NCBI GenBank assembly: GCA_051656905.1
Contig: JBOFJQ010000034.1
Span: forward strand, 217,619-281,618
Source: JAGNZR01 sp051656905
GTDB taxonomy: Bacteria; Fusobacteriota; Fusobacteriia; Fusobacteriales; Fusobacteriaceae
DNA: 64,000 nucleotides
Direction of reading: 5' to 3'
Shown here: one piece after another, positions 28,066-36,496 of the stretch
Layout of the letters: each line of letters opens with the position of its first letter
How positions within the stretch are numbered: position 1 is the first letter of the stretch
Program-made: the position numbers and the translations under genes
Notes under the pieces: generated by a model
Database searches by the model: none
Told to the model about the DNA's origin: nothing
The model's input: only the letters and a program-made list of their open reading frames with translations

Positions 28066-28078
28066 CATTTTTTATCAT
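28019..28078 (-). CDS. Proline-rich leader peptide of putP attenuator
   Basis: A 19-codon reading frame MIKNEVISNSVNRQPIPPM. AGGAG lies 7 bases before its ATG, and a consensus promoter lies upstream. Codons 15, 17 and 18 are CCC, CCC and CCA, very unusual in this AT-rich genome where Pro is normally CCT or CCA. The run of Pro codons next to the stop, followed by competing hairpins and a terminator, is the classical layout of ribosome-mediated attenuation that senses charged tRNA-Pro. Expression is inferred, not shown. Confidence 0.75.
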   Translation of the reverse strand: MIKNEVISNSVNRQPIPPM

Positions 28079-28109
28079 TAGAGCTCTCCTTTTATATTTT
28101 ATTTCATTT

Positions 28110-28138
28110 ACTATAACACCTATTTTTTTTATTGTCAA
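28110..28138 (-). promoter_or_regulatory. putP promoter
   Basis: Minus strand -35 TTGACA (28133-28138), 17-base spacer, -10 TATAGT (28110-28115). Start expected near 28103, about 25 bases before the leader peptide. Confidence 0.85.
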
Positions 28139-28184
28139 ATTTTTTAATTTATTTTTTTATAATTTTAATAAATCAAATTATCTT

Positions 28185-29150
28185 CTAAATTTCAGATTCA
28201 TTAAATTTTTCAAAAATAGAACTACTGATTTTATCTAAAATAGTATATCTTTTACGATACTCGCTTCTCTTTTTACTTGGAATATCAGCGATATCCTTTC
28301 TTCCTAGTTCTAAAGGTAATTTCCAAAGCCCGTTATCTAATTCTGTAGCATTTAAAGTCTCTAAAAACTCATCATAACTTGCCGTTATTTTTTTCTTCTT
28401 ACTAACTCTTTTCTTTTCAAAAACATGAGTTCTATTCCCTACACAAATTTTATCTAATTTTTTATTTAAAGAATTTTCCAATGCATAAATTGCTTCAACT
28501 AAGACTTTTTTTGGAAAAACTCCTGCTAAACTTTTAGTTGCTTCTTTTATTAAATCTTTCTCTACACCTTTAGCAGGTCCTTGAATTCCACCAATAAAAA
28601 TTGTGTCAACGTTTCCTTCTTTTGTAATTGAAAAAGTTACTCTTGCAAGAGGGATATTTTGAGAATTTAAAACTTTTAAAATAAATTCACCCTCTTTGTC
28701 AAATTCTGAATATAGTTGAAAGTAAACTTTAAATATTTCTTCATTAATACCACATAACTCTACTAATTCAAATTCTCCATCTCTATACAATTTTTCTGAA
28801 ATTTTACTAGGAAAATAAGTGTCAATAAAATCATATGATTCCTTTATAGAACTTAACCTTTTATTCACTCCAAAAACATTACATAAGTATGGTCTATGCA
28901 TTTTACTTGTTAGCATAGGGTATCTTAATACCTCTGTTGAAAGATATCTGTGATTAATTATATAATTAGCCATATTAAGTGATTGAGGCAAGTAAAGAAG
29001 TGTCCTCTTAATGAATCTTCTTCTCTGGCTTTTGGTAGCTAATTCTCCTGTTGTTCTATCAGCTTTCTCAAATATCTCTTTATAAAAATTTTTCATTCTA
29101 TTCCAGTAAGCAATAGAAAATCTATTAGCATATTCGTTACTCGTATTCAT
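28185..29150 (-). CDS. DUF535 (VirK/YbjX) family protein
   Basis: A 321-residue soluble protein that resembles the DUF535 family: an N-terminal helical part (RRFIKRTLLYLP), a central RVTFSITKEGNVDTIFIGGIQGP segment, and LDKICVGNRTHVF, all typical positions of the family. The family includes Shigella VirK and E. coli YbjX, whose biochemical role is uncertain. It is monocistronic; the putP promoter lies directly behind its stop codon. Confidence 0.72.
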   Translation of the reverse strand: MNTSNEYANRFSIAYWNRMKNFYKEIFEKADRTTGELATKSQRRRFIKRTLLYLPQSLNMANYIINHRYLSTEVLRYPMLTSKMHRPYLCNVFGVNKRLSSIKESYDFIDTYFPSKISEKLYRDGEFELVELCGINEEIFKVYFQLYSEFDKEGEFILKVLNSQNIPLARVTFSITKEGNVDTIFIGGIQGPAKGVEKDLIKEATKSLAGVFPKKVLVEAIYALENSLNKKLDKICVGNRTHVFEKKRVSKKKKITASYDEFLETLNATELDNGLWKLPLELGRKDIADIPSKKRSEYRKRYTILDKISSSIFEKFNESEI

Positions 29151-29314
29151 AAATATAATCCCCTTTTATTGTAATTATCTCTTTTTATACTTAAAATTTT
29201 TTTATGATAAATATATTTAAATATATCATCTTTTTTTTAGTTAAACAAGATAAATAAAGAATAAAAATATCATATTTATAAAATGTAATTATTTGTTTTT
29301 GTTGTTATTTTATT

Positions 29315-30871
29315 TTATAGTTCTATTATTCCTTTTTTTACAAGAATTTCTCTAGCTATTGTTTTTTCATCTTTTCCACTCTCAAGAGCAGCTAAATTAA
29401 GTTCTTGCATATCTCTATTTGAAAAATTATCAGTAAGAATTTCTAGACTTTTAATTACTTCTGGATTTTTATCTTTAAACTGATTTGTAAACGATATAAA
29501 GCATTCATAAGGTGGGAAAAAACTCAAATCATCTTCAAGAATAATAAAATCATATTTAGCTATAAGCCCATCTGTAGAAAAAGCAATTCCTATATCTACT
29601 TTACCATTAATAAGAGAACTAATAACAAGTCCTGAATCCATCATATTTACTTTTTCAAAATTAATATTATATTTCTTTTTAACCCCTTCAAGTCCATCTT
29701 GCCTATCTATAAATTCTGCAGAACTTCCAAGTAAAAATTTATCTTTATATTTTTTCAAATCAGATATTTTAGTTATATTATATTTTTCAGAAAATTCTTT
29801 AGTTACTATAAAAGCATAAGTATTTTCAAATCCCATTGGTTTAAGAGTTCCAAAATCATAATTTTTTTTATAATTTTCTTCAATGTAATTATAAGCACTT
29901 TTCGAATCAATTATATCCTTTTGACCTAAAAATGCTGCGTAAGCTGTCCCTGTATACTCAGGGTAAACATCTATATCTCCACTCTTTAATGCTTGAAAAA
30001 CAAGATTAGTACCTCCTAGCTCTAAAACCTCAGTTTTAAAATTAGTCTTATTTTCTATAACTAAACTTAAAAGATTCCCAAGAATTCTTTGTTCAGTAAA
30101 ATTTTTATGACCGATAACAATAGTAGGATAACTCTTTTCATTTACTTTATTATAAATTCCAAGAGCAGATAAAACTAACACTATAATTCCAATAAATTTA
30201 ATAATTTTCTTACTTTTATATTTCTCATTTCTATTACTTAGCATCCCTATAGGAGTTACAGCCTTTTCAAAAATAACTAAAATGTAATTTATAGAAAAAG
30301 CTAATAACGCAGTTGGAATAGCACCACATAAAATCAAATTATTATTATTCATTGATATTCCACGAAAAATATAGTCACCTAGCCCACCAGCACCAATTAA
30401 GGCAGCAATTGTTGTAGTCCCAATATTAGAGACTGCAGAAATTCTAATTCCACTCATAATTACAGATATAGCAATTGGAAGCTTTACTATAGTCAACACT
30501 TGAAAGTTAGTCATTCCCATTCCAATTGCAGCTTGAACAGTAGATTTATCTACACTTTTAACTCCAATGTATGTATTAGTTATTATAGGTAATAGGGAAT
30601 ATAAAAATAATACGAAAATAGCTGGTTTTACACCTATTCCTAAGAAAGGAATAATCAGTCCAAAAAGTGCCAAACTAGGTATTGTCTGGAAAACTCCTGC
30701 AATATTCATAGTTAATTTAGCTAAAACTTCATTTTTTGTTATAGCAATTCCTATAGGTATTCCCACAAGAATGGCTATAGAAAGAGCTATCCCTGAAATT
30801 TTAAGATGTTGTAAAAGCAGTTGAAAGATCTCTGGGTATCTTTCTAAAAAAAAGTTAAAAAAATCAATCAT
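29315..30871 (-). CDS. Osmolyte ABC transporter permease fused to substrate-binding domain (OpuCB-OpuCC type)
   Basis: A 518-residue fusion. Residues about 1-220 form a six-helix permease with the EAA-like GMGMTNFQVLTIVKLPIA. A further helix near 225-245 precedes an OsmF/OpuCC-type binding domain (VIGHKNFTEQRILGNLL, ALKSGDIDVYPEYTGTAY), which would face outside the inner membrane. It imports quaternary amines such as glycine betaine, choline or carnitine in the family. It overlaps the ATPase gene upstream by 8 bases. Confidence 0.93.
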   Translation of the reverse strand: MIDFFNFFLERYPEIFQLLLQHLKISGIALSIAILVGIPIGIAITKNEVLAKLTMNIAGVFQTIPSLALFGLIIPFLGIGVKPAIFVLFLYSLLPIITNTYIGVKSVDKSTVQAAIGMGMTNFQVLTIVKLPIAISVIMSGIRISAVSNIGTTTIAALIGAGGLGDYIFRGISMNNNNLILCGAIPTALLAFSINYILVIFEKAVTPIGMLSNRNEKYKSKKIIKFIGIIVLVLSALGIYNKVNEKSYPTIVIGHKNFTEQRILGNLLSLVIENKTNFKTEVLELGGTNLVFQALKSGDIDVYPEYTGTAYAAFLGQKDIIDSKSAYNYIEENYKKNYDFGTLKPMGFENTYAFIVTKEFSEKYNITKISDLKKYKDKFLLGSSAEFIDRQDGLEGVKKKYNINFEKVNMMDSGLVISSLINGKVDIGIAFSTDGLIAKYDFIILEDDLSFFPPYECFISFTNQFKDKNPEVIKSLEILTDNFSNRDMQELNLAALESGKDEKTIAREILVKKGIIEL

Positions 30872-32024
30872 TTTTTATTACCTCCTCATTTTCTAAATCA
30901 GGAGCAATATCATTTATCACGCCAACTAAACCTATATGAGTGACAACACCCACAAGTTTATCAAATTCATCTATTACAGGCAGAACATTAGCTTTTATAG
31001 TAGCAACTTCTTTAATGGCTTCAAGAAGATTATTATCCATATTAAGAGTTTTAAAATCTTTAACCATAACGTCACTAACTTTGCTTATATTCTTTTCTAA
31101 ACAAAAGATAAGATTTTTTCTAAAAACAAGACCAATAGGTTTTGAATTATATCCATTTTCCTTTTCAGTAACAATTAGAAAATCTGTATTTTGTGTTTGA
31201 ATAATATTAAGTGCTCTAGAAAGAGAAGCTCTTCCCTCAATAGTAGTATATTTTTTTGACATAATATCTGATACTAAAAGTTTAGTCGGTGTCTTCCACA
31301 TTCTATCCTTTCCAATAAATTGTTGTATATATTCAGACGCAGGATTTTTCAAAATAACATCAGGTGTATCAAACTGAAGTATCTCTCCATTTTTAAGGAA
31401 AGCTATTTTCTCCCCTAATTTAATTGCTTCATCCATGTCATGAGTAACAAAAATAATAGTTTTTTTCAATTCTTTTTGTAGTTTTAAAATTTCATCTTGT
31501 ATAGATGCTCTTGTAATTGGATCCAATGCTGAGAAAGGTTCATCCATTAATATAATTTCAGGATTCACAGCTAGAGCTCTAGCAATTCCTATTCTTTGCC
31601 TCTGTCCACCTGACAGTTCGCTTGGATATTTATTATAATAAACTTCAGGATTAAGGCTTAAGAGTTCTAACAGTTCATAGGAACGTGCAACTCTTTTTTC
31701 TTTACTCCACTTTAAAAGTTTAGGAACCATCTCGATATTTTCACCAATGGTCATGTGTGGCATAAGTCCTTCTTTTTGTATCACATATCCAATTTTTCGA
31801 CGCAGTTCAATTGGGTCAATCTCTAAGATATTTCGCCCATTAATAGTAATACTACCTTTTGTTGGTTTTATTAACCTATTAATCATTTTCATGGTTGTTG
31901 TCTTTCCACAACCAGATTCTCCAATTAAGACAATAAACTCTCCGGAATTAATAGAAAAGTTAATGTCTTTTAAAATAAAATTTTTCTTGTCATATGATTT
32001 AGAAACGTTTTTAAAATCTATCAC
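30864..32024 (-). CDS. Osmolyte ABC transporter ATPase with CBS domains (OpuCA/ProV-like)
   Basis: A 386-residue ATPase with Walker A GESGCGKTT, signature LSGGQRQRIGIARAL and Walker B IILMDEPFSALDP. Two C-terminal CBS repeats (from about residue 250), which sense ionic strength in OpuA-type systems, follow. The reading frame is open 69 codons further upstream, but that part is hydrophobic and unlike the family. The GTG at 32024, 7 bases after AGGGGG and directly before IDFKNVSKSY, is the likely start. Confidence 0.92.
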   Translation of the reverse strand: MIDFKNVSKSYDKKNFILKDINFSINSGEFIVLIGESGCGKTTTMKMINRLIKPTKGSITINGRNILEIDPIELRRKIGYVIQKEGLMPHMTIGENIEMVPKLLKWSKEKRVARSYELLELLSLNPEVYYNKYPSELSGGQRQRIGIARALAVNPEIILMDEPFSALDPITRASIQDEILKLQKELKKTIIFVTHDMDEAIKLGEKIAFLKNGEILQFDTPDVILKNPASEYIQQFIGKDRMWKTPTKLLVSDIMSKKYTTIEGRASLSRALNIIQTQNTDFLIVTEKENGYNSKPIGLVFRKNLIFCLEKNISKVSDVMVKDFKTLNMDNNLLEAIKEVATIKANVLPVIDEFDKLVGVVTHIGLVGVINDIAPDLENEEVIKND

Positions 32025-32184
32025 TAAGCATCCCCCTCTAATATTAAAAAATATGGTAATTAGTAAAATTATATCATAAAAAACAAAATATTGCAAATTT
32101 CGAACAAAAAATTGTTCTAAAATTAAAAATAAAGTTAAAAAAAGAACACGTTTATTAAAACATAAAATAGCGAGCAGTAAATAA

Positions 32185-32214
32185 AAAAAGATGTTGAAAT
32201 TCAACATCTTTCTT
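32185..32214 (-). terminator. Terminator upstream of the osmolyte ABC operon
   Basis: Perfect stem AAGATGTTGAA / TTCAACATCTT followed on the minus strand by a T run. It ends the transcript of the small membrane-protein genes at 32275-32862. Confidence 0.85.
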
Positions 32215-32274
32215 AGTATTCTGTACACCAATCCTTGTCTACATATTATCTCTAAAAATTTTAGTCAATATTAT

Positions 32275-32484
32275 TTAAAATTTTTTATAATTTCTTACAT
32301 ATTTATTTTCAGAATCTAACTTAAAAATCTCATTAATGAGAGCAATAAATATATATATAATATTTAAAATATTAAAACAAGCTAGTATTCTAATAAAAAG
32401 GAAAAAATAAAAAGTATAATCATATAGTGCAAGGTCTTGTAAATTTTGATAAATATAATATGTTGCACCTAAAGAAGCCAACAC
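32275..32484 (-). CDS. Small membrane protein of unknown function (start uncertain)
   Basis: About 69 residues with one or two hydrophobic segments (YTFYFFLFIRILACFNILNIIYIFIALI, in parts) and a charged tail. I do not recognise it. No ATG start fits. The frame is open up to about 32535 and GTG at 32484 is the best initiation codon, without a clear ribosome site. It could be translated from a rare codon after TTGAGG near 32525, or it may be a gene remnant. It follows a DUF2809-like gene and ends before a good terminator. Confidence 0.4.
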   Translation of the reverse strand: MLASLGATYYIYQNLQDLALYDYTFYFFLFIRILACFNILNIIYIFIALINEIFKLDSENKYVRNYKKF

Positions 32485-32535
32485 TGATATGAGAAAATAA
32501 ATTTTATATCCTAAATCTTTTACCTCAATTCCATA

Positions 32536-32862
32536 TCAATAAAAGCTTCCTAATATATAACATATAATTTCAATTAAGTCATATTGATCCCTGGGAAATG
32601 TATTTAAAATTCTATACTCAGATATTAATTTTAAATCAATGTAAATATATCTTTGGAACTCAATAAATAAAAGAAAAATAAGTGATGTTAGTATAATTAT
32701 TCCTTTTTTCTTTTTTATAAATATTTTTATAAAGCTATAAATTAGCGGGGTCATTAATATATATCCTAAATATAGCCTATATACATTGGCTTTCCCCCAA
32801 AAAATCATTAAAATTTCTATTAGTAAAATTAGTATAAATTGTTTTATATATCTTGAATCCAT
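32536..32862 (-). CDS. DUF2809-like small membrane protein
   Basis: A 108-residue protein with three hydrophobic segments. The pattern RLYLGYILMTPLIYSFI, then LLFIEFQRYIYIDLKLI and DLIEIICYILG, resembles the DUF2809 family of small membrane proteins, whose role is unknown. The ribosome site is weak (AAGAGAG very near the ATG). Probably co-transcribed with the next small frame at 32275-32484. Confidence 0.6.
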   Translation of the reverse strand: MDSRYIKQFILILLIEILMIFWGKANVYRLYLGYILMTPLIYSFIKIFIKKKKGIIILTSLIFLLFIEFQRYIYIDLKLISEYRILNTFPRDQYDLIEIICYILGSFY

Positions 32863-32937
32863 CTCTCTTATTTCATCCTTTTTTTGTAATTCGGCACCTC
32901 TCTATAAATCAATTACCATCTATAAGAAATAGTCTTT

Positions 32938-33843
32938 CTATGTTAAATTACAAATTCCTTTTAATACAACAACTGCTTCTCCAGCTATTTTTATCTCTTT
33001 TGCTTTTCCATCTTCAATCTTAACTTTGACAATAATGATACCACTTCTATCTATTGCACTACCTTGCTCCGCATTAAATGTTACTTCCTTACCATCATGT
33101 TCTATCAAATTATAGTTTACAAGATAAGCTCCAAGAGGTCCATTTGCATTTCCTGTTACTGGATCTTCTTGAATTCCAGCAGCTGGTGCAAACATTCTTC
33201 CGTGACTATAGATTCCTTCTTGTTGAGAGTCTAATGTGAAAACAAAATAGCCGTTACAGCTTATTTCTTTACTTAATTTTTCAAGCATTGCCATATTAGG
33301 CATAAGCTTATCTAACCTCTCTTTTGAATTGATTCCTATCATAACTTTTGAATGCCCTGTTGAAACTACTTGAATAGGACATTTTTGATTTATATCTTCC
33401 TCTGTAAGTCCTAAAAATTCAATTATTTTATCACGAATATCTTTCTCAAATGGAGGAAAAAATTCTATTTTTCCCTGTGTCATTACAATAGAATAGTCAC
33501 TTTCTTTTTTTATTATTTCCACTGGTAGAACTCCAACACCTGTTTTATTAAGAAGAGTGCAAGAATCTAATTTTAGCTCTATAGCTCTAACATAATGAGC
33601 CGCTATAGTCGCATGGCCACATATAGGAACTTCCATTTTAGGAGTAAAATATCTAATTTCTAAATCATGACTTTCATCCTTTGGTGATAATATAAAAGCT
33701 GTCTCTGAATTATTAAGTTCCCTTGCAATCTTAAGCATCTCAATCTCAGATAAACTATCTGCATCTAACACTACTCCTGCAGGGTTACCCTTAAATTTTT
33801 CTTTTGTAAATGAGTCTACTTGATATACTACTAATTCACGCAT
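32938..33843 (-). CDS. PhzF family isomerase/epimerase-like protein
   Basis: A 301-residue member of the PhzF family (diaminopimelate-epimerase fold). Motifs include QVDSFTKEKFKGNPAGVVL, NNSETAFI with the catalytic Glu, CGHATIAAHY and DPVTGNANGPLGAYL. Most bacterial members are not in phenazine pathways and their substrates are unknown. It is monocistronic and no phenazine genes are nearby. Confidence 0.9.
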   Translation of the reverse strand: MRELVVYQVDSFTKEKFKGNPAGVVLDADSLSEIEMLKIARELNNSETAFILSPKDESHDLEIRYFTPKMEVPICGHATIAAHYVRAIELKLDSCTLLNKTGVGVLPVEIIKKESDYSIVMTQGKIEFFPPFEKDIRDKIIEFLGLTEEDINQKCPIQVVSTGHSKVMIGINSKERLDKLMPNMAMLEKLSKEISCNGYFVFTLDSQQEGIYSHGRMFAPAAGIQEDPVTGNANGPLGAYLVNYNLIEHDGKEVTFNAEQGSAIDRSGIIIVKVKIEDGKAKEIKIAGEAVVVLKGICNLT

Positions 33844-33948
33844 ACTTCCCCCTCTTTTATAACTATAAAATTTTTAATATAAGAAATTATATCATATTCT
33901 CCCCAAACTACCTATTTAAACATGTTTATTTAATTTATAATAAAATAT

Positions 33949-33990
33949 AAAAAACCTCTGTATTAATTAATATAATGCAGAGGTTTTTTT
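33949..33990 (-). terminator. Terminator after the alpha/beta hydrolase gene
   Basis: Perfect AAAAACCTCTG / CAGAGGTTTTT stem with a T run on the minus strand, directly behind the stop at 34015. Confidence 0.85.
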
Positions 33991-34014
33991 CTCTCTTATA
34001 ATTCTTAAAATCTA

Positions 34015-34830
34015 TTAACTATTTTTAAAAAAAAAGCTTAAAATTTTCTCAGTTACAAAAGTAGGATTCTCTAAATTTGAAATATGACCTGCTTTAGGAA
34101 CAACTATTAGCTCAGAACCTTTTACTAGATTACTCATCTCTTGACTCTCAAAAACTGGTCTTGGAATATCCTCATCACCAACCATGAATAGTGTTGGAAC
34201 TTCAATTTTATGCATCTCTTCTAAAACTCCATCTCTTCCAAATATAGCTTCTCCAACCGTAACAATAGTATCTATATTTTCTTTCTTTTCATTTACTAAT
34301 TTATTTTTAAACTTTCTATATAAATCCCCTTCATTTAAAGATTCATCTTTAGTAAAAAACATAGGAGCAATCATGCTAGCTATATCATTTGGAATATGCC
34401 CTAATCCTCTTATTGTTTTTAATAAATAAAAATATTTTTCTTTAGTTTCTTGAGGTTCTGCCCCAGAATATCCATCCATGATAACCATTTTCTTTACTCT
34501 TTCTTGATAATTTAGTCCTAAATACGTTCCTATCATAGCTCCAACAGATAATCCCACATAATAAAACTTCTCTATATTCAAATTATTTGCAATTTCTATA
34601 ACATTATCTGTTAAAGTACCCAATGTACACTTCTCATTGCTATCTAACAACTCTGATTCTCCATGTCCCCATAATTCAATGCAAATACACTTATATTTCT
34701 TAGATAATTCCTCAACTTGTGGAGCCCACATATCCTTATCCCAAAGATATGAATGAATAAAAAATATTGCTTCTCCTTCCCCTTTTATATCAATGTTTAT
34801 ACTCTTGTTATTCTTTAATTTTACAAGCAT
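34015..34830 (-). CDS. Alpha/beta hydrolase
   Basis: A 271-residue alpha/beta hydrolase fold protein. The nucleophile is Ser95 in VGLSVGAMIG. The oxyanion region FIHSYLWDKDMW, Asp in VGDEDIP and His in AGHISNLENP complete the usual triad. The ELWGHGESELLD segment is typical of the esterase/3-oxoadipate enol-lactonase-like group. The substrate is not evident. Monocistronic. Confidence 0.88.
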   Translation of the reverse strand: MLVKLKNNKSINIDIKGEGEAIFFIHSYLWDKDMWAPQVEELSKKYKCICIELWGHGESELLDSNEKCTLGTLTDNVIEIANNLNIEKFYYVGLSVGAMIGTYLGLNYQERVKKMVIMDGYSGAEPQETKEKYFYLLKTIRGLGHIPNDIASMIAPMFFTKDESLNEGDLYRKFKNKLVNEKKENIDTIVTVGEAIFGRDGVLEEMHKIEVPTLFMVGDEDIPRPVFESQEMSNLVKGSELIVVPKAGHISNLENPTFVTEKILSFFFKNS

Positions 34831-34985
34831 AATGTCCTCCTAGTAATATTGTTTTTTTATGATAAATTTATTTTATAATACCACACTTTTATAAATATAT
34901 ATATAAATAAAAAATAGCCTTAACTATCCTCTAACAGTCTAGACTATTTCTTATTTTTTTATACCACAATTCAAATATATATAAT

Positions 34986-35822
34986 TTATCTTGGGAATAA
35001 GAATGTTATTTGAAACCTCGTTGCCCAATTTGATCCACCAGTATATTTATCAGCGTACCATTGTTGACCTAATTGGAAATTTATAATTTGTCCTTTAATT
35101 TTAGCCATTTGCCCTATTTGAAAAATAATAGGAATCTCTTTCTCATCCTTTACCCAATCAAAGGTCATTTCACTTGATAGTGTCAATGTTGTTGCTGTTG
35201 GCATAACATAAGACATAAAAGGCTGTATGAATAATTGATTTGTCTCTGTTTCATCCGTGTGTGATTCCACAGTCCAAATTTGACTTGTTAAAAATCCCAT
35301 AGTGAGAGATTTTTTATTTCCTAAATCTTTTATTTTTAAAGCAGCAAATGTTGGTCCTAATCCCAGTTTATCTTTTCCTAAATCATGTGATTCTGTAGGT
35401 AATAAAATAACTGGTCCTGCTGCCCATATTATTCCATTCTTAGTTGGCTCTTTTGGGGAAAAAAATAGACTTAAACTAGTATCTCCAAAACCAGTTTTAT
35501 CAGAAACTCCTGGCCCCATACTCTCTGTCTTAATTACTGGAACTATTGTTCTAGTAATTAAATTCCAATCATCAGATATTGAAAAAGGAATTATTGGTTG
35601 AATTTTTGTTATTGATCTTTTTCCCTCTTCCTTCATTCCCAAATTTTCTTGATAATTATATTGAATAGGCACACTTGTTAAATTAGCAACAGGATTTGAA
35701 ATTTTTCTTGCTAACTCTACATTGTCATCTTTAATTTTTTCATCTGACACTTCAGAAAATGCAGTTAAAGAAAACAAAATACCTAAGCAAAACAAGAGAT
35801 TTTTTCTAAAAAAATTATTCAT
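34986..35822 (-). CDS. Predicted outer-membrane beta-barrel protein (MetA-pathway/transporter-like)
   Basis: A 278-residue exported protein. A signal peptide (about residues 1-23, ending SLTAFS) is followed by NVELARKISNPVANLTSVPIQYNY, IQPIIPFSISDDWNLITRTIVPVI and alternating beta strands, ending in a terminal aromatic-rich strand. The opening resembles the family of transporter-like barrels related to phenol-degradation MetA proteins. Function and ligand are not known. Such a barrel fits a diderm cell envelope. Confidence 0.75.
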   Translation of the reverse strand: MNNFFRKNLLFCLGILFSLTAFSEVSDEKIKDDNVELARKISNPVANLTSVPIQYNYQENLGMKEEGKRSITKIQPIIPFSISDDWNLITRTIVPVIKTESMGPGVSDKTGFGDTSLSLFFSPKEPTKNGIIWAAGPVILLPTESHDLGKDKLGLGPTFAALKIKDLGNKKSLTMGFLTSQIWTVESHTDETETNQLFIQPFMSYVMPTATTLTLSSEMTFDWVKDEKEIPIIFQIGQMAKIKGQIINFQLGQQWYADKYTGGSNWATRFQITFLFPR

Positions 35823-36020
35823 TATTTTCCTCCAATTTTATTTTATATTACCCTATATTATATACACTAATTCAATATTTACATATATAAAAGTTATTTT
35901 GTTATAATTATTTTAATGCATAATTTCAAGACTAAAAATCTATGTTATTTACGCTCCATATATGAGTTTTAAATATTTCTAATAATTAAATATGTTATAA
36001 TAATTGTATCGTAAACTATT

Positions 36021-36055
36021 ATAACATATTGTTTCCCGAAGAAACAATATGTTAT
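36021..36055 (+). repeat. Perfect 15-bp inverted repeat before the truncated FAD-protein gene
   Basis: ATAACATATTGTTTC (36021-36035) and GAAACAATATGTTAT (36041-36055) with loop CCGAA, 8 bases upstream of an AAGGAGG site. No T run follows, so it is not a normal terminator. It may be an operator, an RNA-stabilising hairpin or a translation control. Confidence 0.6.
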
Positions 36056-36075
36056 TGGGTTAAGGAGGTTTTTTC

Positions 36076-36285
36076 ATGTATCATACAATCGTTTTAGGTG
36101 GGGGAGCAGGGGGACTTATCACTTCAATTGGACTAGCAAGTGCTGGAAAAAAAGTTCTTCTTATTGAAAAAGAAAATTTAGGGGGAGAGTGCACTTGGAG
36201 TGGTTGTATAGCTTCAAAAAGTTTTATAGCTGCAGCAAAAACCTCTAAAACTTTAAAAGAAGTTCTAGAACCTACTTACAATTAA
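36076..36285 (+). pseudogene. Truncated FAD-dependent disulfide oxidoreductase, N-terminal 69 residues
   Basis: The frame encodes the FAD-binding start of the dihydrolipoamide dehydrogenase / mercuric reductase family: VLGGGAGGLITSIGLASAGKKVLLIEKE and the redox pair in LGGECTWSGCIASKSF. It stops after 69 residues where the family needs about 450. A strong AAGGAGG site precedes it and an intrinsic terminator follows at once, so the remaining gene is deleted, not frameshifted. Either a deletion remnant or a short stand-alone peptide that reuses the N-terminal fold. Confidence 0.75.
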
Positions 36286-36294
36286 ATTAGTAAT

Positions 36295-36330
36295 AAAAAA
36301 GCCACCTATATAAAAAGGTGGCTTTTTTTT
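36295..36330 (+). terminator. Terminator after the truncated FAD-protein gene
   Basis: AAAAAGCCACCT / AGGTGGCTTTTTTTT stem with a long T run. Confidence 0.88.
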
Positions 36331-36369
36331 ATCTTATATTATTCTTATTTATTAGTTGTGGTTAAAAAA

Positions 36370-36446
36370 TGGCGCCCCTGACAGGGTTCGAACCCATAAC
36401 CCTCTGATCCGAAGTCAGATGCTCTATCCAATTGAGCTACAGAGGC
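36370..36446 (-). tRNA. tRNA-Arg (anticodon TCG)
   Basis: A 77-nt cloverleaf on the minus strand with acceptor GCCTCTG/CAGGGGC and D-arm GCTC/GAGC. The anticodon stem is TCTGA/TCAGA with loop CTTCGGA, and the T-arm contains GGTTCGAACCC. CCA is encoded at the 3' end. The anticodon is TCG, reading CGN arginine codons. Confidence 0.95.
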
Positions 36447-36496
36447 ACTCTAACTCATTCTACCATATTTTCTAGTCATATACAAGATTAACGATA

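Noticed and set aside
34918..34960. Hairpin-like sequence after the beta-barrel gene
   Set aside because: AAATAG/CTATTT with many mismatches; too weak to call a terminator.
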